From Chitinivorax sp. PXF-14 (GTDB taxonomy: Bacteria > Pseudomonadota > Gammaproteobacteria > Burkholderiales > SCOH01), in NCBI RefSeq assembly GCF_040812015.1, contig NZ_JBFNXJ010000013.1, forward strand, positions 62,001-126,000: a DNA stretch of 64,000 bases, read 5' to 3'. Positions 9,341 through 17,523 of the stretch are shown in pieces. Under the pieces are notes generated by a model. The model ran no database searches, was not told the DNA's origin, and was given only the letters and a program-made list of their open reading frames with translations. Made by a program: the position numbers and the translations under genes. Position 1 is the first letter of the stretch, and every line of letters starts with the position of its first letter.

Positions 9341-10690
9341 TCAAACGTCTTCGCCCTCTTCGCGGAACTGCTGCAGCTTGTAGCGTAAGGTCCGCTCGCT
9401 GATGCCGAGCCGCTCGGCTGCCAGTTTCCGCACGCCATTGACTGCCGCCAGGGTTTCCAGAATATGGCGTTTCTCCAGCGTGCGGATATCGGCATCGTCT
9501 TCAGGCGGGGGCGCCGTCTCGACCGGCACCGATGCCATCGGCACGGGCGATGTCGCCGGCAGGTAGAGGTGCTCGGGTTCGATCAAATGCCCCGGTGCCA
9601 GGATAAGGGCGCGTTGAACGACGTTTTCCAGCTCCCTTACGTTACCCGTCCAGCCATATGCCGCAAGGCGCTGCTCTGCGGCCGACGAGAACTGCATCGA
9701 GGCCCGCCCGTCCCGCGATGCATAGCGCCGCAGCAGGTGGCGCGCCAAGGGCACGATGTCACTGGGGCGCTCGCGCAAGGCAGGTATCGCCAACGGAAAA
9801 ACATTCAGCCGGTAGTAAAGGTCCTCGCGAAAACGGCCGGCAGCCACCTCGGCATGCATGTCACGGTTGGTGGTTGCCACCACGCGGATGTTCAGCGGAA
9901 TGGTCTTGCTGCCCCCGACCCGCTCCAGTTGCCGCTCCTGCAGCACGCGCAGCAGCTTGGCCTGGAGGGGAAGCGGCATTTCGGACACCTCGTCGAGCAG
10001 CAAGGTGCCGCCCTCGGCCTGCTCGAATTTACCCGCATGCGCTTGTGCCGCGCCAGTGAATGCCCCTTTTTCATGCCCGAACAGGGTCGATTCCAGCAGT
10101 TGCTCGGGAATCGCGGCGCAATTGATCGCGACAAAAGGCCCTGCCGACCGTGTGGAATGGCGATGCAGATAGCGTGCATAGACCTCCTTGCCCACCCCGC
10201 TCTCGCCAGACAGCAGTACGGTGGCCTCGCTTGCCGCGACTCGCCTCGCCAATGCCAGCAGCTCGATGGTGCGCGGATCGGCCGCAATCAGGTCCGACTC
10301 GTCGAGTTCGCGAGCGGGCAGCATGTGGCGCGCCACCTCAGCCAACAGCGCAGCCGGCTCGAACGGCTTCAGCAAATAGTGGGCAGCCCCATCACGCATG
10401 GCCTGTATGGCCCGCTGCAAATCGCCATAGGCGGTCATCAGCAGAAACGGCACATAGGGATAGCGGCGTTTCACCTCGGCGAGCAGCGTATAGCCATCCA
10501 TGGGTTGCATCTGCACATCCGACACGATCAGGCCGACCCGTTCCCGATCAAGCAGTGACAAGGCTGCCGCTCCGTCGGCGGCAACTCGCACGGAGTAACC
10601 GGTCAGCTCCAGGGTATCCTGCAAGGCCTCCCGCAGGGCGGGATCATCCTCAACAACCAATACGGGTAAAGGCTTCATTTTCGATGACAT
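9341..10690 (-). CDS. fleR: Sigma-54-dependent flagellar response regulator FleR/FlrC
   Basis: NtrC-type activator, about 449 residues. It has a receiver (VVEDDPALR, phospho-acceptor Asp58 in IVSDVQMQP, KPF), a central AAA+ domain with Walker A GESGVGKE and the sigma-54-contact loop GAFTGA, then DEVSEMPLPLQAKLLRVLQE. The C-terminal Fis-type helix-turn-helix is LAAERLGISERTLRYKLQQF. In Pseudomonas and Vibrio, FleR/FlrC, phosphorylated by FleS/FlrB, switches on hook and basal-body genes. Here its kinase lies 2.9 kb upstream with three genes between. ATG at 10690 is six bases after the preceding stop; no Shine-Dalgarno is evident, so coupling is likely. Confidence 0.92.
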   Translation of the reverse strand: MSSKMKPLPVLVVEDDPALREALQDTLELTGYSVRVAADGAAALSLLDRERVGLIVSDVQMQPMDGYTLLAEVKRRYPYVPFLLMTAYGDLQRAIQAMRDGAAHYLLKPFEPAALLAEVARHMLPARELDESDLIAADPRTIELLALARRVAASEATVLLSGESGVGKEVYARYLHRHSTRSAGPFVAINCAAIPEQLLESTLFGHEKGAFTGAAQAHAGKFEQAEGGTLLLDEVSEMPLPLQAKLLRVLQERQLERVGGSKTIPLNIRVVATTNRDMHAEVAAGRFREDLYYRLNVFPLAIPALRERPSDIVPLARHLLRRYASRDGRASMQFSSAAEQRLAAYGWTGNVRELENVVQRALILAPGHLIEPEHLYLPATSPVPMASVPVETAPPPEDDADIRTLEKRHILETLAAVNGVRKLAAERLGISERTLRYKLQQFREEGEDV

Positions 10691-10696
10691 CAAGAA

Positions 10697-11386
10697 TCAA
10701 GTGCTCGGCCCCGGGCCGAGATTCAGGAAAGCCTGCACGCGGCCGGCAAGCTGCTTGAGCGGCAACACCTCGTGCACAGCGCCCAACGCGATGGCCTCCT
10801 TGGGCATGCCGAACACCACGCAACTGGCCTCATCCTGGGCAAAGGTGTGGGCGCCAGCCTGGCGCATTTCGAGCAGGCCCTGCGCGCCATCCCGCCCCAT
10901 GCCGGTCAGGATCACGCCAACCGCCTGCCTGCCCGCCTCGTTGGCCGCGGAGCGAAACAGGACATCGACCGATGGACAATGGCGATTGACTGGCGGCGCC
11001 TGACTCAACGTGCAAACGTACCGCCCCGCCTCCTGCCGCAACATCAGGTGGGAGTGGCCCGGTGCGATGTAAGCATGGCCCTTGCGCACCACCTCCCCCT
11101 GCTCGGCCTCCTTGACGTGGATGTCGCACAGGCCGTTCAGGCGCGCGGCAAATGACTTGGTGAACATTTCCGGCATGTGCTGCGTGATCAAAATCGGCGG
11201 TGAGGCGGGCAACATGGGCAGCAGGAACTCCTTGATTGCCTCGGTTCCTCCTGTCGACGCGCCGACGACGATAACCCGCTCCCCTCTGCCGCTGGCGCGT
11301 AGCTGCAATGGCAGGACGATATCGGCCGTGTGCAGCGGCTTGAAGTCCGTTGCAACGGAAATTGGCTTGTCAGATTTGGTAACCAC
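10697..11386 (-). CDS. cheB: CheB-type methylesterase domain without a receiver
   Basis: 229 residues covering only the catalytic half of CheB, the enzyme that demethylates or deamidates chemoreceptor glutamates. The triad is complete: Ser44 (GASTGG), His70 (ITQHMP) and Asp166 (TGMGRDGA). Spacings of 26 and 122 equal those of Salmonella CheB (164/190/286). The usual N-terminal receiver (about 130 residues) is absent, and the 63-bp gap upstream leaves no room for it. GTG start with GGGA seven bases before. Set between hsbR and fleR rather than with the che genes. Unknown: whether the enzyme is constitutive or controlled by the neighbours. Confidence 0.85.
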   Translation of the reverse strand: MVTKSDKPISVATDFKPLHTADIVLPLQLRASGRGERVIVVGASTGGTEAIKEFLLPMLPASPPILITQHMPEMFTKSFAARLNGLCDIHVKEAEQGEVVRKGHAYIAPGHSHLMLRQEAGRYVCTLSQAPPVNRHCPSVDVLFRSAANEAGRQAVGVILTGMGRDGAQGLLEMRQAGAHTFAQDEASCVVFGMPKEAIALGAVHEVLPLKQLAGRVQAFLNLGPGPST

Positions 11387-11449
11387 TGTGGCGTCCCGGT
11401 CAGGCAGGGTCAGACGGTGGTCTGCAGTGGATGAAACGGCGGCAACGGA

Positions 11450-13147
11450 TCAGCCACCCTGGCCCGGCATGAAATACACAACCACCTCGCTGCCATTCCC
11501 AAGGTATTGCACCGACGCGGCCAGCGACTTGACCAGCATGACCCCCCGCCCGTGAACGGTGATCGCATGCCGCTGGGCATTTTCAAGTGCGGCAACATCG
11601 AAACCAGCCCCGCTGTCCTTGACGCGAACCCGCAGGCTGGGGCGTCCCTGTATCGCCAGTTGGGAAAGCTCGATTTCGATCTCCCCACGCAACAGGGTAT
11701 CGAGGCGTTCGGCCCGCAAACGCAGGTAGTCGTCCATGCCGTCTACGTCCTGCTTGAGCTTGGATTCGACATTGAGCAGGCCGTGATCGAGCGCGTTGTT
11801 GAACAGCTCCGACAGGATAAGAAAAACCTCCGACTGCGAACTCTTGAGAAAATCGATCTGCTTGATGAACTCCATCAGCAAAGGCACCACACTGCAACGG
11901 CGCAGTTCATTCGGGCCGAGTCTCACGGAATAACGCCACCCCATGCTGGCAGCGGAATCCAGCTCGAATGGCACCTTTGCATGGCCGTTCGGCACGCTGG
12001 TTGGGTCCTCGAGTGCGCAATGCACGAGCGCCAGCGAGACATCGTCGTGAAATGCCTGCCCCCCCATGAATGTCCGGAGCTCACGCTCGATCCGCTCGAA
12101 GGCGGGTATCCCGGGGGTCGCGGCAAAGGCATCCAGGATCGGGGCAGCACCAAATACCTGGCGGTCTTCCCTACGGGCCTCAATCAGGCCGTCAGAACAC
12201 ATGAACAGCCAGTTGTCGGTATCGAACGAGGCATGAGACGTCCGGGCATCGAATTCCGATGACGACAGGATGCCCAGTGGCAGATGGTGGCTTTTCCAGC
12301 GCTGGCTGACATTGCCCTTTGCATCAAACAGGACGATATCCGGCATTCCGCCGTTCCAGACCTCGATCATGCCATTGCTAGGATCGATCGCCGCAAGCGC
12401 CACAGCGACAAAACGGCCGACAGGAAGTACCTGCCTGACCTTGGCATTCATCTCGACCAGCAGTTCCGGGATGGAAAACCCCTTTTCCGTCATCGTGTAA
12501 AACGGCTGTGTCAGCGGCAACACATTCAGCGCGGCGGTCAGGCCATGGCCGATGCCATCCGCCAGCATGATGTGCAACCGGTAGCCAGGGGTCCGGGCGG
12601 CGGCAATCAGGTCGCCGGACAGGCTCTCCGCCGCGGCGATGGAGTATGTCAACGCCGGATCAGCGAGGCGGTCCGCATTGACCATCTGCTCCATCAGATG
12701 GCGGGCAACTCTCTTCTCATCCTCGGCCCGCTCGTAGTAGTCAGCCAGCTTGGCCGACTGCTCGCGCACCTTGTGGTGGAGATCGATGGAGCGCTGGATT
12801 GCCTTGATCTTGGCTTCGAGAATACGAAAATTGATGGGCTTGAGCAGGTAGTCGTCGGCCCCCTGCTCGATCGCATCGGCCAGCTGGCTTTCCTCGCCAA
12901 TCGCAGTGATGAATACGATCGGCACCCAGTGGTCGCCCGCCTCCGCCTTGATGCGCCTCGCGGCCTCTGGGCCATCCAGCACCGGCATCATCATGTCCAT
13001 CAGGATGAGGTCGGGCTTCTCCGCGATATAAGCATCGATTGCCTGTTGGCCATCGCGTGCGAGCAACGTCTGATGCCCCAAGGTCGCGATGAACTTCTGC
13101 ATCAGCAGAAGCATGATCTCGGCATCATCGACGATCAGGATTTTCAT
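11450..13147 (-). CDS. hsbR: HsbR-like fusion: receiver, PP2C-type phosphatase, anti-sigma-factor kinase domain
   Basis: 565 residues in three parts. Residues 1-125 are a receiver (LIVDDAE, Asp51 in LILMDMMMP, LLKP). About 165-380 is a SpoIIE/PP2C phosphatase with the metal motifs LADGIGHGLTA, NGGMPD, CSDGLIEA and DDVSLAL. About 410-565 is a GHKL ATPase with N-box SELFNNALDHG, G1 box DSGAGFD and GRGVMLVKSL. This is the architecture of Pseudomonas aeruginosa HsbR, which phosphorylates or dephosphorylates the STAS protein HsbA to switch between FlgM-dependent swarming and biofilm formation. The gene for such a STAS partner is directly upstream. The ATG at 13147 has only a weak ribosome site. 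Confidence 0.88.
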   Translation of the reverse strand: MKILIVDDAEIMLLLMQKFIATLGHQTLLARDGQQAIDAYIAEKPDLILMDMMMPVLDGPEAARRIKAEAGDHWVPIVFITAIGEESQLADAIEQGADDYLLKPINFRILEAKIKAIQRSIDLHHKVREQSAKLADYYERAEDEKRVARHLMEQMVNADRLADPALTYSIAAAESLSGDLIAAARTPGYRLHIMLADGIGHGLTAALNVLPLTQPFYTMTEKGFSIPELLVEMNAKVRQVLPVGRFVAVALAAIDPSNGMIEVWNGGMPDIVLFDAKGNVSQRWKSHHLPLGILSSSEFDARTSHASFDTDNWLFMCSDGLIEARREDRQVFGAAPILDAFAATPGIPAFERIERELRTFMGGQAFHDDVSLALVHCALEDPTSVPNGHAKVPFELDSAASMGWRYSVRLGPNELRRCSVVPLLMEFIKQIDFLKSSQSEVFLILSELFNNALDHGLLNVESKLKQDVDGMDDYLRLRAERLDTLLRGEIEIELSQLAIQGRPSLRVRVKDSGAGFDVAALENAQRHAITVHGRGVMLVKSLAASVQYLGNGSEVVVYFMPGQGG

Positions 13148-13174
13148 CAAGAAACGAAAAGGCGGGGGAAACGG

Positions 13175-13480
13175 TTAGCGGATGGTAAAGATCTTGCCGA
13201 AGCAAGCAATTTCCAGCACCTGGCGCACGGTATCCTTGCAGTTGACCAGTGCCAGACTCTTGTTGGCAGTATTCACTTTTTCTTTTACCAACAGCAGCAT
13301 GCCCAATGCTGACGAATCGAGATAGGTGACCTTCTGGAAGTCGATCTGGATTTCGCTGACGTTCGGATTACCGATCACCGTCTCGCAAGCCTGGCGGAAT
13401 TCGCGGTGCGAATTGAAATCGAACTGCCCGGCAAGCACGACTCTGGCAATCTTGCCTTCAATTTCGACAATGGGACTCAT
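13175..13480 (-). CDS. hsbA: STAS-domain anti-sigma factor antagonist, HsbA-like
   Basis: 101-residue single STAS domain. The phosphorylation loop YLDSSALGMLLL places the acceptor serines at 56/57, next to Asp55, as in SpoIIAA, RsbV and HsbA. In Pseudomonas, HsbA is the substrate of HsbR and binds the anti-sigma factor FlgM or the cyclase HsbD depending on its phosphorylation. The start is taken at the second of two tandem ATGs because AAGGTG then has normal spacing; the other choice adds one residue. It precedes hsbR by 27 bp. No flgM or hsbD lies in this window. Confidence 0.87.
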   Translation of the reverse strand: MSPIVEIEGKIARVVLAGQFDFNSHREFRQACETVIGNPNVSEIQIDFQKVTYLDSSALGMLLLVKEKVNTANKSLALVNCKDTVRQVLEIACFGKIFTIR

Positions 13481-13572
13481 CATTTCACCTTGGATTTTTT
13501 CAAGCACTGTACCTGGACGCCATGCTCAACCACGCGCCAAGCCGGGTCTTGCTTACCGCTAACAATAGATGC

Positions 13573-14751
13573 CTAGCCAATAACAGGCAACTCGACGATG
13601 AAGCGGCTGCCTTCATCAATACATGATTCTACTCGAATACTCCCGCCATGGGCGTCGATTACATGCTTGACGATGGCCAGCCCAAGCCCCGTGCCATCCG
13701 AACGGGTGGTAAAAAATGGCTCGAACAGTCGCGACATCTTGTCTGCGGGAATGCCAGCGCCATCATCCACCACCGCAATCGTCGCCACATCGCTCTGCAC
13801 GCCAACCTCCAGGTGCACCGTACATCCGTCGCCGCAGGCACGCATGGCGTTGTCGAGCAGGTTCAGAATCGCACCGACAAGCGATTTCCGGTCGCATTGC
13901 AGCAAGCGTTGCCCCGCCTGCACGTGGCACGCAAAGTCGATTCCGGCGGCAGCGGCCTGCGGCTCGATTGTCGATGCCAATTCGGCCGCCAGTGCCTCCA
14001 GCGTAACCTGATCATCCAGCGAGGCCTGGCCCCCTTTGACGAAACGCAGCATGTCTTGAATCAGGCGCTCCAGATGCCTGAGTCGATCGAGCGACCGAGT
14101 GCCAAAGCGAACCCGGTCCTCCTCGCTCAGCGAAGCACGGGTGAGATTGGCGCAATACAGCATCGCGGTGGCTAACGGCGTGCGCAACTGGTGCGCCAGA
14201 CCGGCCGCCATCTCGCCCATGGCCACCAGCCGCTGCTGATGGTCAAGTTGCCGCTGCATACGATATGACTCGGTGATGTCGTGCAGCAACACGATCGCCC
14301 CGCCGGAAGCAGCCAGCGTGCTTTCGCTCATGCTCAGGATGCGCTCACCTCCTGACACATCGACCGGCTTCAACGCCCATTCGCCCGGGGTTGGCAATTT
14401 TTCCAGCATCGCGAGAATGGCCTGATCCCAGTTGCGCCCCATCACCGATTCGCCGAGCAAACGCCGTGCTGCGGCGTTGATCGCGATCACCTCACGCCCG
14501 TCATTCAATTCCACCACGCAGGCAGGCAGCGCCTGCAGCAGCGAAGTCAGGCGCGAAGACAGTTCGGCTTTTTCGGCATACTGCCGCCTCAGCTCGCCAT
14601 TGGCGAACGCCAGCTCCTCGGTCAGTTTTTGGGCCTGCTGCTGCAGCTCGAGATAGGACTGGGAGAGCTGACGCGAGGCCTCGGTGAACATCGAGAACGC
14701 CTGCTCAAGCTCGGCATGCCCATGTGTCATAGGGGAGGAAGTGATGGCCAT
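13573..14751 (-). CDS. fleS: Flagellar sensor histidine kinase FleS/FlrB
   Basis: 392-residue soluble kinase without membrane segments. It has an N-terminal coiled coil (about 25-72), a PAS-like domain (about 73-165, ALPACVVELNDGREVIAINAAARRLLG) and a phospho-acceptor His187 in LAHQLRTPL. The HATPase boxes are NLLDNAMRACGDG, DDGAGIP and GTGLGLAIVKHVIDAHGG. The coiled coil-PAS-HisKA layout with HQLRTPL is typical of FleS/FlrB, which phosphorylates FleR/FlrC once early flagellar structures exist. First gene of the minus-strand regulator series. ATG at 14751 lacks a good Shine-Dalgarno; ATG seven codons later is an alternative. Confidence 0.88.
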   Translation of the reverse strand: MAITSSPMTHGHAELEQAFSMFTEASRQLSQSYLELQQQAQKLTEELAFANGELRRQYAEKAELSSRLTSLLQALPACVVELNDGREVIAINAAARRLLGESVMGRNWDQAILAMLEKLPTPGEWALKPVDVSGGERILSMSESTLAASGGAIVLLHDITESYRMQRQLDHQQRLVAMGEMAAGLAHQLRTPLATAMLYCANLTRASLSEEDRVRFGTRSLDRLRHLERLIQDMLRFVKGGQASLDDQVTLEALAAELASTIEPQAAAAGIDFACHVQAGQRLLQCDRKSLVGAILNLLDNAMRACGDGCTVHLEVGVQSDVATIAVVDDGAGIPADKMSRLFEPFFTTRSDGTGLGLAIVKHVIDAHGGSIRVESCIDEGSRFIVELPVIG

Positions 14752-15123
14752 GGTTTACCAGTCATAGAAAATCGGAACAGGCCGCAATCTCTGGAAAATC
14801 GCATGTACCAGGACTCATGTCCAACGATTGCTGCCTGCTGTGGCAAGGTGCCGCATCAAATCCAGTGGATGACAATATTGCAATCAACCGCTATACACCA
14901 ATGGACCATTGGCGCAGGACACATACCTAGTGGAATACCCGTCCACAGCCACGACAGGCCTAGAATTCGAATGCAAGATAAAGTACATTAACGTTTTCTA
15001 ATGGAATGTGCGGCAGTACGCTTGGACATAGGCTAGTATTATTCTGTTAGCAGGAGCATTTGCAAGTCCAGCAAGGCTCCCGACCATTGCAACCATGCGC
15101 GAAGACATCCTGGAGCAACAATC
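14752..15123. other. Divergent regulatory region between the fleS series and the che genes
   Basis: 372 bp with diverging genes on both sides, so it must hold promoters for both units. It is AT-rich at 14960-15045. On the minus strand a GG-N10-GC arrangement occurs near 14864-14851, but its -12 part reads GCGGC rather than TTGCA, so I do not call it sigma-54. No clear sigma-28 element (TAAA / GCCGATAA) is seen before cheV. Confidence 0.5.
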
Positions 15124-16071
15124 GTGTCAGATCTGCTGAAGAGCATTGATGCCCGCACCAAACTAGCCGGCACCAACAAACTGGAAATTCTGCTGTTTAC
15201 GCTTGGCCTCGACCAGCGCACCAATCGGCGGGAAAACTTCGGCATCAACGTATTCAAGGTGCGAGAAGTCATGCGCACCCCGGAAATCACGAGAGCACCG
15301 GACATGCCCCCGGCTGTCGAGGGGATGGTCAGCCTGCGCGGCCATCTGGTACCCGTTGTCGACCTTGCCAAGTATTCGGGCGTGAAGACAGACGTGAAGC
15401 CGGAAATCATGATCGTGACCGAATACAACGGGCACACGCAGGGCTTTCTGGTCGAAGGGGTCGACACCATTTTGCGCCTGGACTGGGCTTCGATGCGGGT
15501 CCCACCAGAAATGATCATGAAGGAAATGGGCGGCTTGGTCACGGCAGTCACCGAGGTCAACGACAAGCTCGTCATGATGATGGACGTCGAGAAAGTGCTC
15601 GCCGAAACCTCCCCTCGCTTCGAAGACGAAATACAGTTCAATGCACTGAAACCGGCAGGGGTGCGCGGCAAGACGATCTTCTTCGCTGACGACTCGCTGA
15701 TCGCACGCAAGCAGATCAGCCGCACGCTCGATGCAATGGGCATCAATCACCACCATGCCATCAATGGTCGCCGTGCGTGGGAAGAGCTCCAGAAACTGGC
15801 CACCCAGGCAGAAGCGCACGGAGAGCCGCTGTCCAGTAGGCTGGACCTGATACTGACCGACATTGAAATGCCGGAAATGGACGGCTATATGTTGACTAAA
15901 ATGGTGAAGACCGACGCGCGTTTTAGCGGCATTCCAATCTTGATGCACTCATCGCTGTCGGGCTCATCGAACCAGAAACTCGGCCAATCGGTTGGCGTGG
16001 ATGGGTACGTGACGAAATTCGAGCCGCAGAAGCTGTCCGAAGCGATTTCGAAGATGTTGATCAAGGAATAA
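15124..16071 (+). CDS. cheV: Chemotaxis coupling protein CheV (first copy)
   Basis: 315 residues: a CheW-like domain (about 1-160, LEILLFTL, FGINVFKVREVMRTPEIT, SLRGHLVPVVDLAKY) and a C-terminal receiver (about 178-310, FFADDSLIARKQI, acceptor Asp in LILTDIEMPEMDG, TKFEPQ). CheV links receptors to CheA, and the receiver is thought to act in adaptation as a phosphate sink. GTG start, with GGAG eight bases upstream. First gene of the che series; no separate cheW is in the window, so the CheVs may be the local couplers. Confidence 0.95.
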   Translation: MSDLLKSIDARTKLAGTNKLEILLFTLGLDQRTNRRENFGINVFKVREVMRTPEITRAPDMPPAVEGMVSLRGHLVPVVDLAKYSGVKTDVKPEIMIVTEYNGHTQGFLVEGVDTILRLDWASMRVPPEMIMKEMGGLVTAVTEVNDKLVMMMDVEKVLAETSPRFEDEIQFNALKPAGVRGKTIFFADDSLIARKQISRTLDAMGINHHHAINGRRAWEELQKLATQAEAHGEPLSSRLDLILTDIEMPEMDGYMLTKMVKTDARFSGIPILMHSSLSGSSNQKLGQSVGVDGYVTKFEPQKLSEAISKMLIKE

Positions 16072-16107
16072 CAATACCGTTGAAAAGAGCCTGCCAGGAA
16101 CCTGTCG

Positions 16108-17046
16108 ATGACCATGACCACTAATGAATCCTTGATGGAAAACGTAGACGCGAGAACTAAGCTCGCGGGCTCGAACAAGATGGAGATTTTGCTATTCTCC
16201 CTCGGCACCAAGGAAATCTTCGGCATCAACGTCTTTAAAGTCCGCGAAGTATCGCAGACCCCCAAAATAACCAAGACCCCCAACATGCCCGTCGGCGTAG
16301 AGGGCGTCATCTCCCTGCGCGGCAACATCATTCCGGTCATCTCGCTGGCCAAATTCATCGGCACCCGGGATGCCAGTGGCAATTCGGCCGACACCATGAT
16401 CGTTACCGAATTCAGCAAGCATACCCAGGCCTTCCTGGTGCACGACGTCGATCGCATCATCCGCGTCGATTGGGACCGTGTCCGCGCGCCGGAAGCCATG
16501 CTGGCAGGGAACCAGGGCCTGATTACCGCGCTGACCGAACTGCCTGACGGCAAGCTGGTTTCGATACTGGACGTTGAACAGATTCTGGCCAGCGTCATTG
16601 GGGAGAAGGCGATTCCGGATATCCCGGCGGTGCATGTCGAGGGCGAGAGCTTCATGTTCTTCGTCGACGACTCGATGATTGCCCGCAAGGAGATCGTGTC
16701 CGTTCTCGACAAGCTGGGTGCCAAGTACTTCCAGGCAAACAATGGCAAGGAGGCCTGGGACAAGCTGCAGGGGATTGCCAATCGTGCCATGCAGGATGGG
16801 CAAGCGCTGAAAGACTCTCTGAAGCTGATCCTGGTCGATGCGGAAATGCCGGAGATGGATGGCTATGTGCTCACCAAGCACATCAAATCTGACCCAAGAT
16901 TCAGAGGGATACCTGTCGTAATGCACTCCTCCCTGTCCTCCGCAGCAAACCGCGCAATGGGTAGCAGTGTTGGCGTCGATGCGTATGTGGCAAAATTTGA
17001 TCCGTTCGTCCTGGCGGAGACGATCAGCCCCCTGTTGCAAGGCTGA
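16108..17046 (+). CDS. cheV: Chemotaxis coupling protein CheV (second copy)
   Basis: 312 residues with the same CheW-like plus receiver layout as its upstream neighbour, to which it is clearly paralogous (DARTKLAGSNKMEILLFSLG, FGINVFKVREVSQTPKIT, LILVDAEMPEMDGYVLTKHIK). The acceptor Asp (LVDAEMP) and the lysine near KFDPF are present. The first copy carries an eight-residue insert after LFTLGLD that this one lacks. It follows by 36 bp. Keeping two CheVs side by side suggests tandem duplication with divergence toward different receptor sets; that is inference. Confidence 0.95.
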   Translation: MTMTTNESLMENVDARTKLAGSNKMEILLFSLGTKEIFGINVFKVREVSQTPKITKTPNMPVGVEGVISLRGNIIPVISLAKFIGTRDASGNSADTMIVTEFSKHTQAFLVHDVDRIIRVDWDRVRAPEAMLAGNQGLITALTELPDGKLVSILDVEQILASVIGEKAIPDIPAVHVEGESFMFFVDDSMIARKEIVSVLDKLGAKYFQANNGKEAWDKLQGIANRAMQDGQALKDSLKLILVDAEMPEMDGYVLTKHIKSDPRFRGIPVVMHSSLSSAANRAMGSSVGVDAYVAKFDPFVLAETISPLLQG

Positions 17047-17124
17047 ATGCTTCGCGGGAAACCAAATCACAATTACCCCAGCACCTGACAAGGATGTTGG
17101 TCAGCAAGTTAAGCGGAGATGACG

Positions 17125-17514
17125 ATGCCAGATAAGAATATGCGATTCTTGGTTGTAGATGACTTTTCGACCATGCGAAGAATCGTTCGAAACCTGCTCA
17201 AGGAACTTGGCTTCGGCAATGTGGATGAAGCTGAAGATGGGCAGGTTGCGCTACACAAGCTCAAGAATTCCCAGTTTGATTTTGTCGTATCAGACTGGAA
17301 CATGCCGAACATGAGCGGCATTGAATTACTGAAGGCAGTCAGGGCCGATGCGGGGCTGAAGGACCTGCCCTTTCTGATGATTACCGCCGAGGCCAAGAAG
17401 GAAAACATTATCGAGGCCGCCAGCGCCGGCGCCAGCGGTTACATCGTCAAGCCCTTTACTGCCGCTACGCTTGACGAAAAGCTGAATAAAATCTTCGAGA
17501 AGCTCGGAAAGTAG
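17125..17514 (+). CDS. cheY: Chemotaxis response regulator CheY
   Basis: 129-residue single receiver that binds FliM when phosphorylated and reverses the motor. Its key residues carry E. coli numbers: Asp12/13, acceptor Asp57 (VSDWNMPN), Thr87, Tyr106 and Lys109 (SGYIVKPFT). Similarity to E. coli CheY is very high along the whole length. GGAG lies six bases before the ATG at 17125, which I prefer to the ATG two codons earlier that would overlap the ribosome site. cheZ follows after nine bases. Confidence 0.97.
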   Translation: MPDKNMRFLVVDDFSTMRRIVRNLLKELGFGNVDEAEDGQVALHKLKNSQFDFVVSDWNMPNMSGIELLKAVRADAGLKDLPFLMITAEAKKENIIEAASAGASGYIVKPFTAATLDEKLNKIFEKLGK

Positions 17515-17523
17515 GAGACAACA

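Noticed and set aside
13510-13540. Sigma-54-like element before the hsbA gene
   Set aside because: TGGCGCG is present, but the spacing to GC is 11 bases and TTGCA is absent.
14851-14864. GG-N10-GC as a sigma-54 promoter for fleS
   Set aside because: The -12 half is GCGGC, not TTGCA, and the -24 half lacks the CACG extension.
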